A stretch of DNA of 64,000 bases from Bacillus albus (GTDB lineage Bacteria > Bacillota > Bacilli > Bacillales > Bacillaceae_G). Position 1 is the stretch's first letter, and every line of letters starts with the position of its first letter. This document shows, piece after piece, positions 39,515 to 49,229 of this stretch. The stretch is from assembly GCF_001884185.1 (NCBI RefSeq), contig NZ_MAOE01000035.1, positions 124,001-188,000 on the forward strand, written 5' to 3'. A program made the position numbers and the translations under genes. Under the pieces are notes generated by a model, which saw only the letters and a list, made by a program, of their open reading frames with translations, was not told the origin of the DNA and did not search any database.

Positions 39515-41836
39515 TTGCATGGACAATGGGGCTATGTTGCAATCTCATTTATAATAGGGATTGCAATTGCCTTCTCCTCTTCGGTTTTATTGCTGATGTG
39601 TTGTCTCGTTCTATATGTTATCTTTTGTTTGTATCGTACTTCGCGTAAAACCTTCCTTTGTTGTATGATAGCGTGTTTTAGTGGCGCTATGTACACTGCG
39701 TATGTTCAAGGGCAAAACAAGCCTCTAGGAGAGTCCTACGAAGCTATAAGAGGAGTGATATACAATACACCTCTTATTGACGGGGATCGCCTATCATTTC
39801 AAGTTGAAGATCAGTATAAAAATATAGTGCAGTTAAGTTACAAAATTAAATCAGCCTCGGAAAAGAAACAACTGAGACGATTACATGCAGGAGCATCGTG
39901 TGTATTCGAAGGTGAGAGGAAAGAACCACCAATAGCTCGGAATTTTCATGGTTTTAATTATCGTGATTATTTGTATAAGCAAAATATTCATTTCATATTG
40001 GAAGCTACATATATTTCTGAATGCTATAAAACATCATTATCATCCGTACAATGGATCCTTCTTTTAAGGCAGCAAGCTATCTCGGGAGTTACAGAAATGT
40101 TTCCGGAACAATCAGGTGCTTTTATGAATGCATTAGTATTTGGTGATAGACAACAAATGATATATGAAGTTGAAGAGCAATATCAACAATTTGGTCTTGT
40201 ACATTTGTTGGCGATTTCAGGATCGCATATCGTATTGTTAATGGTGATCGTGTATTTTATTTTGCTAAGAAGTGGTGTGACGAGGGAGGTAGCTACAGTA
40301 TGTCTTATCTTCTGTATTCCTCTATATATGATTTTAGCAGGAGCGTCACCGTCTGTGATAAGAGCTTCTATAACAGGAGTTTTAATGTTGATTGCTTTTA
40401 TGTGTTCTATTCGTTTATCTAGCTTAGATGCTTTAAGTGTAACAGCTATATGTATGCTTATATTTGATCCATATCTCGTGTTTAATATTGGTTTTCAGTT
40501 TTCTTTCGTTGGTAGTTTTGCTCTACTTTTATCTGCCCCGCTGTTACTAGAGAGTAGTAATGGGGTAATCCGAAATTCTATTTATATTTCTTTTATTTCA
40601 CAGCTCGTTAGTACCCCAATTTTGTTATATCACTTCGGTTATTTTTCTCCATATAGTATTTTTCTAAATATCCTATACGTTCCGTTTTTATCTCTTATTG
40701 TATTGCCATGTAGCATTGTTATTTTGGTATGTATACCGATCATCCCGTTTCTTGCAAAAGGACTTGCGAATGTACTATCAATAGGTTTGAATCTTTCTAA
40801 TGATTTTTTAAGTTATTGTGAAAACTTGCCATTTACCCGTCTTAATTTTGGGCAAACACCTATACTTCTTGTAACCCTATATTGTGTGAGTATTATTAGT
40901 GTATTGATGGTTTGGGAAAGGCGAATGTCGAAAGGGATTATGTGTATAGCTTCGGGTATATTTCTATTTATTAGTACATGTCATTATGTATATCCGTATT
41001 TTAGGGAAGGCGGAAGTGTTACATTTCTTGATGTTGGACAGGGGGATGCGATATTAATTCGTCTCCCGTACGATAAAGAGGTTTACCTCATCGATACTGG
41101 TGGAACAATTCGTGTAAACAAGGAAGAATGGCAACAGAAAAAACATGAATTTTCTGTCGGAAATGATATTTTGATTCCGTATTTACAAAAGGAAGGTATT
41201 AAAAAAATCGATAAATTAATCGTAACGCATGGTGATGCGGATCATATAGGTGCTGCGCAAGAGTTATTATCAAATATAATCGTAAAAGAAGTCGTATTTG
41301 GCCGAAAGGAACAAGATGCGGAATTAGAAAAAGTAGTAAAGAAACAGGCGTTAGAAAAGGAAGTGAAAATAAGAGAAGTGGGAGAAGGAGAGAGTTGGAG
41401 CATAAATGGAGCGGAATTTTTCGTATTAGCCCCAACAGGAAAGGAAAGAGGTGAAAATAACGCTTCAATTGTAGTGTGGGTAAAATTAGGAGGACTAACG
41501 TGGTTGTTTACAGGTGATTTAGAAGAAGAAGGAGAGAAGTTTTTAGTAGCTACGTATTCAGAACTACGGGCGGACGTTTTAAAGGTTGCTCATCACGGGA
41601 GTAACACGTCATCTATAACGCCTTTTTTGAGCGCTGTACAGCCTAATATGGCGATTATTTCTGCCGGTGAGCGTAATAGGTATGGACACCCTCATAAAGA
41701 AGTTATAGAGCGTTTGGAGGAGATGGGGATTGAAATATGGCGCACGGATAAGCAAGGTGCTATTTCCTATGTTTTTAAAGGGGAAAGCGGAACCTTTCGT
41801 AGCAAAATCACATATGATGAAACACATAATCGATAA
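39515..41836 (+). CDS. comEC: Competence DNA channel ComEC
   Basis: The polytopic protein that carries single-stranded DNA across the membrane. The 773 residues contain an N-terminal membrane and OB-like part, the Competence domain (MNALVFGDRQQM, LLAISGSHIVLLMVIVYFILL, GASPSVIRASITGVLML, FVGSFALLLSAPLL), and a C-terminal metallo-beta-lactamase domain (VGQGDAILIRLPYD, THGDADHIGAAQELL, VAHHGSNTSS) that may degrade the other strand. TTG at 39515 follows GGAGTGAG. Confidence 0.95.
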   Translation: MHGQWGYVAISFIIGIAIAFSSSVLLLMCCLVLYVIFCLYRTSRKTFLCCMIACFSGAMYTAYVQGQNKPLGESYEAIRGVIYNTPLIDGDRLSFQVEDQYKNIVQLSYKIKSASEKKQLRRLHAGASCVFEGERKEPPIARNFHGFNYRDYLYKQNIHFILEATYISECYKTSLSSVQWILLLRQQAISGVTEMFPEQSGAFMNALVFGDRQQMIYEVEEQYQQFGLVHLLAISGSHIVLLMVIVYFILLRSGVTREVATVCLIFCIPLYMILAGASPSVIRASITGVLMLIAFMCSIRLSSLDALSVTAICMLIFDPYLVFNIGFQFSFVGSFALLLSAPLLLESSNGVIRNSIYISFISQLVSTPILLYHFGYFSPYSIFLNILYVPFLSLIVLPCSIVILVCIPIIPFLAKGLANVLSIGLNLSNDFLSYCENLPFTRLNFGQTPILLVTLYCVSIISVLMVWERRMSKGIMCIASGIFLFISTCHYVYPYFREGGSVTFLDVGQGDAILIRLPYDKEVYLIDTGGTIRVNKEEWQQKKHEFSVGNDILIPYLQKEGIKKIDKLIVTHGDADHIGAAQELLSNIIVKEVVFGRKEQDAELEKVVKKQALEKEVKIREVGEGESWSINGAEFFVLAPTGKERGENNASIVVWVKLGGLTWLFTGDLEEEGEKFLVATYSELRADVLKVAHHGSNTSSITPFLSAVQPNMAIISAGERNRYGHPHKEVIERLEEMGIEIWRTDKQGAISYVFKGESGTFRSKITYDETHNR

Positions 41837-41867
41837 AAAAGAAGACTGCCAGTAAGCAGCAGTCTTT
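41834..41867 (-). terminator. terminator of yqzM
   Basis: AAGACTGC (41842-41849) pairs with GCAGTCTT (41859-41866). On the minus strand TTCTTTTTT follows. It lies between convergent comEC and yqzM. Confidence 0.85.
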
Positions 41868-42000
41868 AAGAACCAATAAATTTAATAACAGTTGCAATGA
41901 TGAAAAGTGTTGCGAAAAAACCAAATGAGACGATAAATCCTACCCCTGAATCAATAGCGTCATTGCGTTTACTTTGAACATTTTGTTCAAAATCATTCAT
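41866..42000 (-). CDS. yqzM: Small membrane protein YqzM
   Basis: A 44-residue protein MNDFEQNVQSKRNDAIDSGV followed by one hydrophobic segment GFIVSFGFFATLFIIATVI. Size, sequence and its place between comEC and holA on the opposite strand match B. subtilis YqzM, whose function is unknown. The start follows GGGAGGG at 8 bases. Confidence 0.87.
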   Translation of the reverse strand: MNDFEQNVQSKRNDAIDSGVGFIVSFGFFATLFIIATVIKFIGS

Positions 42001-42198
42001 TTAGAATCCCTCCCCAACATTCCACTTTAGTATAAAATATTGTCAGAAAAAAATCTACAATTTATATAGGAAGAGAAATAGAGCGTTTTTACTACTTTTA
42101 GATCATGAAGTAACGTGAGTTTTTTGTTTCCAAGCATGTTAACAGTTGGCACTTATACTCGAATTTTTATTGTGAATAATAAAGGGAAGGTGATTACC

Positions 42199-42277
42199 GC
42201 ACACCAATAAGAAACCCGGGGCTTATTGCGTGGCGTTTAATATAAATAAAGGGACGGGTTATACAGCCTGTTCCTTT
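42199..42277. other. Structured element in the 346-base gap before holA
   Basis: CAATAAG (42205-42211) pairs with CTTATTG (42222-42228), and AAAGGGACGGG (42248-42258) pairs with CCTGTTCCTTT (42267-42277) with two G-T pairs. The gap (42001-42346) has no supported gene. A possible -10 TATAAAT at 42310 could belong to the holA promoter. This may be a decayed repeat or a leader structure. Confidence 0.4.
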
Positions 42278-42346
42278 GTACTTGTAAAACAAAAGCTAGG
42301 GCATTAGTATAAATATATATTGCCAAGTTAGGGAGTAGGAAAAAGT

Positions 42347-43357
42347 ATGAGTGATATACATAAAAAGATTAAAAAGAAGCAGTTTTCGCCGTTGTATTTA
42401 CTGTATGGAACGGAAGCGTTTTTTATAAATGAAACGATAAAGCTTATTACGACAGAAGCGCTTGAAGAGGAAGATCGCGAGTTTAATGTTGTGACATATG
42501 ATTTAGAAGAAGCGTATTTAGAAGATGTGGTTGAGGATGCACGTACACTTCCTTTTTTTGGAGAGCGTAAAGTACTATTAATAAAATCACCACTATTTCT
42601 AACTTCACAAAAAGAAAAGTTAGAACAAAATATAAAAATTTTAGAAGAATATATTGGGGAGCCTTCTCCTTTTTCTATTCTTGTTTTTGTTGCGCCTTAC
42701 GAAAAGCTTGATGAACGAAAAAAAATTACAAAACTATTAAAGAAAACAGCGGATGTAGTAGAAGCGAATGCGATGCAAGTGCAAGATGTTCAGAAGTGGG
42801 TTGTGGCTCGTGCGGACGAAGTACATGTACATATTGATCATGCGGCTGTTAGTTTGTTGCTAGAGCTTGTGGGAAGTAATGTAACGATGTTGGCGAAGGA
42901 AATGGACAAGTTAACGTTATACGTTGGTATGGGCGGAGAGGTTACCCAAAAACTTGTTGCGGAGCTTGTGCCAAAATCAGTTGAACAAAATGTGTTTGCT
43001 TTGACAGAAAAAGTGGTAAAAAAAGATATTGCGGGCGCAATGCAAATTTTGGATGGATTATTTACGCAGCAAGAGGAACCGATTAAACTACTTGCATTAT
43101 TAGTAAGTCAATTCCGTTTGCTCCATCAAGTGAAAGAGTTACAGCAACGTGGTTATGGACAGAATCAAATCGCGTCTCATATTGGTGTGCATCCCTATCG
43201 TGTAAAGTTAGCGATGAATCAAACGAAGTTTTTCTCTTTTGAAGAATTAAAAAAAGTGATTATAGAATTAGCGGAAGCTGATTATAGTATGAAGACAGGA
43301 AAAATGGATAAGAAACTTGTGCTTGAGTTTTTCTTAATGCGGTTAAATCATATGTAA
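42347..43357 (+). CDS. holA: DNA polymerase III delta subunit
   Basis: The clamp-loader subunit that opens the sliding clamp. The 336 residues begin with FSPLYLLYGTEAFFINETI, the degenerate P-loop region of delta, followed by VVTYDLEEAYLEDVVEDARTLPFFGERKVLLIK, and the C-terminal collar region LVSQFRLLHQVKELQQRGYGQNQIASHIGVHPYRVKLA. It keeps its conserved position before rpsT on the opposite strand. Confidence 0.95.
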   Translation: MSDIHKKIKKKQFSPLYLLYGTEAFFINETIKLITTEALEEEDREFNVVTYDLEEAYLEDVVEDARTLPFFGERKVLLIKSPLFLTSQKEKLEQNIKILEEYIGEPSPFSILVFVAPYEKLDERKKITKLLKKTADVVEANAMQVQDVQKWVVARADEVHVHIDHAAVSLLLELVGSNVTMLAKEMDKLTLYVGMGGEVTQKLVAELVPKSVEQNVFALTEKVVKKDIAGAMQILDGLFTQQEEPIKLLALLVSQFRLLHQVKELQQRGYGQNQIASHIGVHPYRVKLAMNQTKFFSFEELKKVIIELAEADYSMKTGKMDKKLVLEFFLMRLNHM

Positions 43358-43363
43358 TGAAAC

Positions 43364-43399
43364 AAAAAAAGTTCACGTGCTTAGCGCGGGAACTTTTTT
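43364..43399 (+). terminator. terminator after holA
   Basis: AAAAAAGTTC is mirrored by GAACTTTTTT, with the middle part (ACGTGC/GCGCGG) partly paired. Confidence 0.8.
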
Positions 43400-43406
43400 G
43401 TATATA

Positions 43407-43434
43407 AAAAAACGATCCAAATGGATCGTTTTTT
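43407..43434. terminator. terminator of rpsT
   Basis: A 13-bp perfect stem AAAAAACGATCCA (43407-43419) with TGGATCGTTTTTT (43422-43434). It ends the minus-strand rpsT transcript and can also act on the plus strand. Confidence 0.93.
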
Positions 43435-43441
43435 AAACGCC

Positions 43442-43699
43442 TTACGCGTTTACTTGTTTCGCTAAGCGAGATTTTTGACGAGCTGCAGCGTTTTGGTGGA
43501 TAAGACCTTTACGAGCTGCTTTGTCAAGTTTTTTAGAAGCAGTTTTGAAAGCTTCTTTAGCATTTTCAAGATCGTTATTAGTAACTAAAGCTTCAACAGT
43601 TTTAACAGCAGAACGCATGTCAGACTTGATAGAAGCGTTATGTGCACGACGCTCTTCGCTAAGTTTAGCGCGTTTGATAGCAGATTTGATGTTTGCCAT
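43442..43699 (-). CDS. rpsT: Ribosomal protein S20
   Basis: An 85-residue, lysine- and arginine-rich S20 that binds 16S r[23 protein letters not shown] at the start, with [25 protein letters not shown] near the end. The ATG at 43699 follows GGGAGGTG; two extra upstream codons in frame (from 43708) overlap this site. It is convergent with holA and divergent from gpr, as in B. subtilis. Confidence 0.97.
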   Translation of the reverse strand: MANIKSAIKRAKLSEERRAHNASIKSDMRSAVKTVEALVTNNDLENAKEAFKTASKKLDKAARKGLIHQNAAARQKSRLAKQVNA

Positions 43700-43880
43700 A
43701 CTTTTCACCTCCCTGGTGCAATCGAATGACTCGATTCATAACATAGAACAAGTGATATTCTATCAAACGGTGAAGAGAATTGCAATAGTATATCCATGAA
43801 ATTTCACGTAAAGGAAAGAATGACCTTATATAACTTTGGGAAATCTAACGATATTTACTATGAATTACGGAGGAGATACG

Positions 43881-44984
43881 ATGAAAGAACCATTAGATTT
43901 AAGTAAATATAGTGTTAGAACGGACCTTGCTGTAGAGGCACATCAAATGTTGCAAGAGCGTCAAGAAGAGCAACAAGGAATACAAGGAGTTATTGTAAAA
44001 GAGAGGGAAGAAGAAGGTATCACCATTACGAAAGTAACGATTGATGAAGTTGCCTCTGACTCGATGGGTAAAAAACCTGGAAATTATTTAACGCTTGAAG
44101 TACAAGGTATACGTCAACAAGATACAGAGCTGCAACAAAAAGTAGAGCGCATTTTTGCAAAAGAATTTTCTTATTTCTTAGAAGAGGTTGGCGTTACGAA
44201 AGAAGCGAGTTGTTTAATTGTTGGGCTTGGGAATTGGAATGTAACGCCAGATGCGCTTGGGCCGATAGTTGTAGAAAATGTATTGGTAACGAGACATTTG
44301 TTTCAATTGCAGCCTGAAAGTGTAGAAGAAGGGTTTAGGCCTGTCAGTGCAATTCGGCCAGGGGTAATGGGAATTACAGGAATCGAAACGAGTGATGTCA
44401 TTTATGGAATCATTGAGAAGACGAAGCCAGACTTTGTCATTGCAATTGATGCTTTAGCTGCCCGTTCTATTGAACGAGTAAATAGTACGATACAAATTTC
44501 TGATACGGGGATTCATCCTGGATCAGGTGTTGGGAATAAACGTAAGGAACTCAGTAAAGAAACATTAGGCATACCTGTTATCGCGATTGGTGTTCCGACT
44601 GTGGTGGATGCAGTTTCGATTACAAGCGATACAATTGATTTTATTTTGAAACATTTTGGCCGGGAGATGAAAGAAGGAAACAAACCTTCAAAATCTTTGT
44701 TACCAGCTGGCTTTACATTTGGAGAAAAGAAAAAATTAACAGAAGAAGATATGCCGGATGAAAAGAGCCGAAATATGTTTTTAGGTGCTGTAGGTACACT
44801 GGAAGATGAAGAGAAGAGAAAATTAATTTATGAAGTGTTATCTCCTCTTGGACATAATTTAATGGTGACTCCGAAAGAAGTGGATGCTTTCATAGAGGAT
44901 ATGGCAAATGTAATAGCAAGTGGTTTAAATGCAGCGCTGCATCATCAAATTGACCAAGATAATACAGGAGCATATACACATTGA
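43881..44984 (+). CDS. gpr: Germination protease GPR
   Basis: The aspartic-type protease that degrades small acid-soluble spore proteins at germination. The 367-residue precursor begins [23 protein letters not shown], whose N-terminal part is a propeptide removed on maturation. Conserved segments include [51 protein letters not shown] and [13 protein letters not shown]. The ATG at 43881 follows GGAGGAGA; the longer frame has no site. In B. subtilis spoIIP follows it, but here the next gene is yqxA. Confidence 0.96.
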   Translation: MKEPLDLSKYSVRTDLAVEAHQMLQERQEEQQGIQGVIVKEREEEGITITKVTIDEVASDSMGKKPGNYLTLEVQGIRQQDTELQQKVERIFAKEFSYFLEEVGVTKEASCLIVGLGNWNVTPDALGPIVVENVLVTRHLFQLQPESVEEGFRPVSAIRPGVMGITGIETSDVIYGIIEKTKPDFVIAIDALAARSIERVNSTIQISDTGIHPGSGVGNKRKELSKETLGIPVIAIGVPTVVDAVSITSDTIDFILKHFGREMKEGNKPSKSLLPAGFTFGEKKKLTEEDMPDEKSRNMFLGAVGTLEDEEKRKLIYEVLSPLGHNLMVTPKEVDAFIEDMANVIASGLNAALHHQIDQDNTGAYTH

Positions 44985-45346
44985 TGGGAAGAGAGGGTAA
45001 TGATTTAAGCCGCTTTTCGCTTTTATGTATATGTAGTGCGGCCATATGCTTACTTATGGTGATAGCGGGGGTGGCACTTGCTAATCACGGTTTGAAAAGT
45101 ATGAAAGGTTATCAGCAAATGTCGTATGAACAAATCGCTCATATGACAGGAACAAAAGGTGAGGCTGCTGAATCAGAAATTTTGGAAGGCTCGTTTTCTG
45201 CTACTGAAAAACAAAAACAATTAGAAAGCTTAAGAAGTTTTAATGTTGTAGAAGGAATGGGTATGGCGATAGCAAGTGTTGCCTATGAAATAACAAAGTT
45301 TGGAACAGATATAGTTGTCGGGAAAGTAAAAGAAATTTTTAGTTAA
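44981..45346 (+). CDS. yqxA: YqxA-like membrane protein
   Basis: A 121-residue protein with one N-terminal transmembrane segment ([23 protein letters not shown]), then [11 protein letters not shown], which resembles YqxA (DUF3679) of B. subtilis. The function is unknown. It overlaps the gpr stop: TTG at 44981 and ATG at 44984 are both possible starts after AGGAG at 44966. The contact with gpr shows that spoIIP is absent from its usual place. A terminator separates it from lepA. Confidence 0.75.
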   Translation: MMGREGNDLSRFSLLCICSAAICLLMVIAGVALANHGLKSMKGYQQMSYEQIAHMTGTKGEAAESEILEGSFSATEKQKQLESLRSFNVVEGMGMAIASVAYEITKFGTDIVVGKVKEIFS

Positions 45347-45360
45347 GAGTCAAACGGGGG

Positions 45361-45398
45361 ACGGTTGTTTTACAGATTTGTAAGACAGCCGTTTTTTA
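45361..45398 (+). terminator. terminator after yqxA
   Basis: ACGGTTGTTTTACA (45361-45374) pairs with TGTAAGACAGCCGT (45379-45392) with two wobble pairs, followed by TTTTT. Confidence 0.87.
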
Positions 45399-45556
45399 AT
45401 TTGAAAAAGGTTTGTCTCTTATGGTTTGTTCGCATAAGATATAGATAGAATGATTTGTATTGTAAGCAGCACGAGTTTTCATTGAATCTTTGCTGCTCTA
45501 TTGATATAATCAGTGCTAGTGTATATTGGCGAGACTATTAGGAGTTGAGAACATAG

Positions 45557-47380
45557 ATGAACAAAGAAGAAAGAGCAAAAAGACAGTCCAAAATTCGTAA
45601 CTTCTCTATCATTGCTCATATTGACCACGGAAAGTCAACGTTAGCAGACCGTATTTTAGAGAAAACAAACGCGTTAACACAACGTGAAATGAAAGCTCAG
45701 TTGCTTGACTCTATGGATTTAGAGCGTGAGCGTGGTATTACAATTAAATTAAACGCAGTACAGTTAAACTATAAAGCAAAAGACGGTGAAGAATATATTC
45801 TTCACTTAATTGATACACCAGGACACGTCGACTTTACGTACGAAGTATCTCGTAGTTTAGCGGCTTGTGAAGGTGCGATTCTTGTAGTAGATGCAGCGCA
45901 AGGTATTGAAGCACAAACGTTAGCAAACGTATACTTAGCGCTTGATAACAATTTAGAGATTTTACCAGTTATTAATAAAATCGACTTACCAAGTGCAGAC
46001 CCAGAGCGTGTACGCCAAGAAGTAGAAGATGTAATTGGTTTAGATGCATCAGAAGCTGTACTTGCTTCTGCAAAAGCTGGGATTGGTATTGAAGAGATTT
46101 TAGAACAAATCGTTGAAAAAGTACCAGCACCAACAGGAGATTCAGAAGAGCCGTTACAATGTATGATCTTTGACTCTTTATATGATCCATACCGTGGTGT
46201 AATTGCATATATTCGTGTTGTTAACGGAACGGTAAAAGTTGGCGATAAAGTACGTATGATGGCAACTGGAAAAGAGTTTGAAGTAACAGAAGTAGGTGTA
46301 TTCACACCGAAAACTACGCAACGTGATGAGTTAACAGTAGGTGATGTAGGCTTCTTAGCAGCATCGATTAAAAATGTTGGTGACACACGCGTTGGTGATA
46401 CGATTACACACGCGAAACGTCCAGCTGCAGAGCCGTTAGCAGGTTATCGTAAATTAAACCCAATGGTATTCTGTGGTTTATATCCGATTGATTCTGCACG
46501 TTACAATGATTTACGTGATGCGTTAGAAAAATTAGAGTTAAATGATTCTGCTCTTGAGTTTGAACCAGAAACATCTCAAGCGCTAGGATTTGGTTTCCGT
46601 TGTGGTTTCTTAGGACTTCTTCACATGGAAATCATTCAAGAACGTATTGAACGTGAATTTAAAATTGATTTAATTACAACGGCGCCAAGCGTTATTTATA
46701 AAGTGTATTTAACAAATGGTGAAGATGTTATTGTTGATAACCCATCTAATATGCCAGATCCACAGTCTATCGATCGTGTAGAAGAGCCGTTTGTTAAGGC
46801 TTCAATTATGGTTCCAAATGACTATGTTGGAGCTGTAATGGAAATTTGCCAAGGTAAACGTGGGACGTTTATTGATATGCAATATTTAGATGAAACACGT
46901 GTTACATTAACATATGAAATCCCGTTATCAGAAATTGTATATGATTTCTTCGATCAATTGAAATCAAATACAAAAGGATATGCATCATTTGATTACGAGT
47001 TAATTGGCTACAAACCATCTAAACTTGTGAAAATGGATATTCTTTTAAATAACGAACAAGTCGATGCTCTATCATTTATCGTACACCGTGATTCAGCGTA
47101 TGACCGTGGTAAAGTGATTGTAGAAAAATTAAAAGATTTAATTCCAAGACAGCAGTTCGAAGTGCCAATTCAAGCGACAATCGGAAACAAAGTTGTAGCG
47201 CGTTCTACAATTAAGGCGATGCGTAAAAACGTACTTGCGAAATGTTACGGCGGTGACATTTCTCGTAAACGTAAACTTCTTGATAAGCAAAAAGAAGGTA
47301 AAAAACGTATGAAGTCTGTTGGTTCTGTAGAAGTACCGCAAGAAGCGTTCATGGCTGTACTGAAAATGGATGACAACTAA
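45557..47380 (+). CDS. lepA: Elongation factor 4 (LepA)
   Basis: A ribosome-associated GTPase of the EF-G class. The 607 residues contain the G domain ([39 protein letters not shown]), domain II, the EF-G-like domains III and V, and the LepA-specific C-terminus ending [20 protein letters not shown]. The length is standard. It is proposed to act in initiation, 30S maturation or back-translocation under stress. The start follows AGGAGTTGAG. Confidence 0.97.
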   Translation: MNKEERAKRQSKIRNFSIIAHIDHGKSTLADRILEKTNALTQREMKAQLLDSMDLERERGITIKLNAVQLNYKAKDGEEYILHLIDTPGHVDFTYEVSRSLAACEGAILVVDAAQGIEAQTLANVYLALDNNLEILPVINKIDLPSADPERVRQEVEDVIGLDASEAVLASAKAGIGIEEILEQIVEKVPAPTGDSEEPLQCMIFDSLYDPYRGVIAYIRVVNGTVKVGDKVRMMATGKEFEVTEVGVFTPKTTQRDELTVGDVGFLAASIKNVGDTRVGDTITHAKRPAAEPLAGYRKLNPMVFCGLYPIDSARYNDLRDALEKLELNDSALEFEPETSQALGFGFRCGFLGLLHMEIIQERIEREFKIDLITTAPSVIYKVYLTNGEDVIVDNPSNMPDPQSIDRVEEPFVKASIMVPNDYVGAVMEICQGKRGTFIDMQYLDETRVTLTYEIPLSEIVYDFFDQLKSNTKGYASFDYELIGYKPSKLVKMDILLNNEQVDALSFIVHRDSAYDRGKVIVEKLKDLIPRQQFEVPIQATIGNKVVARSTIKAMRKNVLAKCYGGDISRKRKLLDKQKEGKKRMKSVGSVEVPQEAFMAVLKMDDN

Positions 47381-47411
47381 TAATTGATTGTTATTTCATG
47401 CGAATCGATAT

Positions 47412-47445
47412 AAAAAGAGAAGTCGTTTATACGGCTTCTTTTTTA
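47412..47445 (+). terminator. terminator after lepA
   Basis: GAAGTCGT (47419-47426) pairs with ACGGCTTC (47431-47438), flanked by AAAAAGA and TTTTTT. Confidence 0.88.
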
Positions 47446-47530
47446 TGTGATTACTTTTTAGACAACGTGGCTTCTCTCATTTACAATGGTGAGAGAGCTT
47501 TTTAGTTCATATAGAGTTAGGAGTTTGTTA

Positions 47531-47905
47531 ATGTCCGAAAATATTCGAAAAGATATTCACGAGAAAATACAAAATGGAAATTTTAATTGTGAAAAGGAAT
47601 TGACGCTTTCTATTATTAGTGGAAAGTGGAAAGTTGTAATACTGTGGCATCTTGGTGTGGAAGGGCCTCATCGTTTTAGTGAATTACAACGATTGTTCCC
47701 AAGCATTTCTCATAAAGTTTTGTCAAATCAATTAAAAGAGTTAATGGAAGATGGGATTGTTGACCGGACAGTATACCCAGAAATTCCTCCGCGAGTGGAG
47801 TATTATATGACGGAATTAGGCATGTCGCTTTTACCAATCGTTGAAATGATGTATGATTGGGGAAAAATGCGAATGGAACAAATTCGTAATACGTTAGAGA
47901 AGTAA
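47531..47905 (+). CDS. HxlR-family transcriptional regulator
   Basis: A 124-residue winged-helix regulator of the HxlR (DUF24) family: CEKELTLSIISGKWKVVILWHLGVEGPHRFSELQRLFPSISHKVLSNQLKELMEDGIVDRTVYPEIPPRVEYYMTELG in the family order. The single Cys near the N-terminus (residue 20) matches the redox-sensing Cys of many HxlR proteins such as YodB and HypR. Its target is unknown. The ATG at 47531 follows TTAGGAG. It lies between lepA and hemW, where B. subtilis has no such gene. Confidence 0.88.
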   Translation: MSENIRKDIHEKIQNGNFNCEKELTLSIISGKWKVVILWHLGVEGPHRFSELQRLFPSISHKVLSNQLKELMEDGIVDRTVYPEIPPRVEYYMTELGMSLLPIVEMMYDWGKMRMEQIRNTLEK

Positions 47906-47937
47906 AGAAGCCTCCCGAGCGCGGAGGTTTTCTTTTT
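47905..47937 (+). terminator. terminator after the HxlR gene
   Basis: CCTCC (47911-47915) pairs with GGAGG (47923-47927), extended by AAAGAAG and TTTTCTTTTT on the flanks. Confidence 0.82.
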
Positions 47938-47956
47938 AGAAAGGTAGGAGTTATTT

Positions 47957-49096
47957 TTGGTGCAAGCTGCATATATTCATATTCCTTTTTGTCAGCATAT
48001 TTGTCACTATTGTGATTTTAATAAAGTGTTTATTGAACGCCAACCGGTCGATCAATATTTAGAGTATTTAGAGAAAGAAATAATAAATACAGTTCAAAAG
48101 GTACCGTTTGATAGTATGAAAACGATTTTTGTTGGCGGGGGTACTCCGACAGCGTTAAATATGGAACAGACAAAAAAATTACTCGATATTATAAATCGTC
48201 GTTTACGTCCATTTGCCCCGAATTGTGAATTAACATTTGAAGCGAATCCGGGTGATTTACCGAAAGAGAAGTTAAATGTATTGCTAGAAGGTGGAGTAAA
48301 CCGAATTAGTTTTGGTGTGCAAACATTTCGAGATGAATTGCTTGAGAAAATTGGACGTAAGCATACGAGGGAAGATGCTTTTGTAGCAATTAGAGAAGCG
48401 CAGGAAGTAGGCTTTAAAAATATAAATGTAGATATTATTTATGCTCTGCCAGGGCAGACGATAGAAGATGTGAAAGAAACGTTAGATATTGCTTTTACGC
48501 TTGGTGTACAACATTTCTCGGCCTATTCATTAATTGTGGAACCGAAAACAGTATTTTATAACTTAATGAATAAAGGGAAATTAAGACTTCCAGGTGAAGA
48601 CCATGAAGCGAAAATGTACGAAATGGTAATGGATGAAATGGAGAAACACGGCTATAGCCAGTATGAAATTAGTAATTTCTCAAAAGGTGATAATGAAAGT
48701 AGACATAATCTCACATACTGGAATAATGAAGAGTATTATGGATTTGGAGCTGGAGCGCATAGTTATGTAAATGGAGAACGTATCCAAAATGTAGGGCCAC
48801 TCAAGCAATATTTCAATAAAATCGATGAAACCGGATTTCCATATTTAGATGTTCACGTGGTGACGGAGAAAGAAAAAATGGAAGAAGAGTTGTTCTTAGG
48901 GCTTCGAAAAACAAAAGGTGTATCTAAAATAGCGTTTCAAAAGAAATTTAATATGGAGATGGATCAAGTTTTCGCGAAGCAGTTACAAAATAACCAAGAA
49001 CAAGGGTTGCTTGAAGAGAGCAATGGATATGTCCGTTTAACGCGAAAAGGAAAATTATTAGGGAACGAAGTATTCCAATCATTTTTGATTGACTAA
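47957..49096 (+). CDS. hemW: Radical SAM protein HemW (HemN-like)
   Basis: A 379-residue radical SAM protein with cluster motif IPFCQHICHYCDF (CxxxCxxC), the GGGTPT SAM motif, FGVQTF and YALPGQT. HemW proteins bind haem and help deliver it, and lack the oxygen-independent coproporphyrinogen oxidase activity of true HemN. TTG at 47957 and GTG at 47960 are both possible starts after GTAGGAG. It precedes the hrcA heat-shock operon as in B. subtilis. Confidence 0.92.
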   Translation: MVQAAYIHIPFCQHICHYCDFNKVFIERQPVDQYLEYLEKEIINTVQKVPFDSMKTIFVGGGTPTALNMEQTKKLLDIINRRLRPFAPNCELTFEANPGDLPKEKLNVLLEGGVNRISFGVQTFRDELLEKIGRKHTREDAFVAIREAQEVGFKNINVDIIYALPGQTIEDVKETLDIAFTLGVQHFSAYSLIVEPKTVFYNLMNKGKLRLPGEDHEAKMYEMVMDEMEKHGYSQYEISNFSKGDNESRHNLTYWNNEEYYGFGAGAHSYVNGERIQNVGPLKQYFNKIDETGFPYLDVHVVTEKEKMEEELFLGLRKTKGVSKIAFQKKFNMEMDQVFAKQLQNNQEQGLLEESNGYVRLTRKGKLLGNEVFQSFLID

Positions 49097-49146
49097 TTAA
49101 ATGTTCCATTAACGTGAAAAAGTTTCATTATTTCGTGACGTTTCCG

Positions 49147-49213
49147 TTGACAATTGAATGTCAATTTTGGTAAGTTATTAATAGATTTAGCACTCGAAGA
49201 CAAAGAGTGCTAA
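49147..49213 (+). promoter_or_regulatory. CIRCE operator and promoter of the dnaK operon
   Basis: TTAGCACTC (49187-49195), a 9-base spacer, and GAGTGCTAA (49205-49213) form the canonical HrcA-binding CIRCE element. A sigma-A promoter lies upstream: TTGACA (49147-49152) and TAAGTT (49171-49176) with an 18-base spacer. The operator would cover the transcription start and early leader. Confidence 0.97.
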
Positions 49214-49229
49214 CAGAGGTGATGATGAG

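Noticed and set aside
42139-42213. 24-codon frame MLTVGTYTRIFIVNNKGKVI...
   Set aside because: It has no ribosome binding site and ends within a hairpin; likely chance.
45802-46386. Long minus-strand frames opposite lepA, and similar frames opposite dnaK, holA and phoH
   Set aside because: They are shadows of highly expressed plus-strand genes, with no ribosome binding sites or family features.
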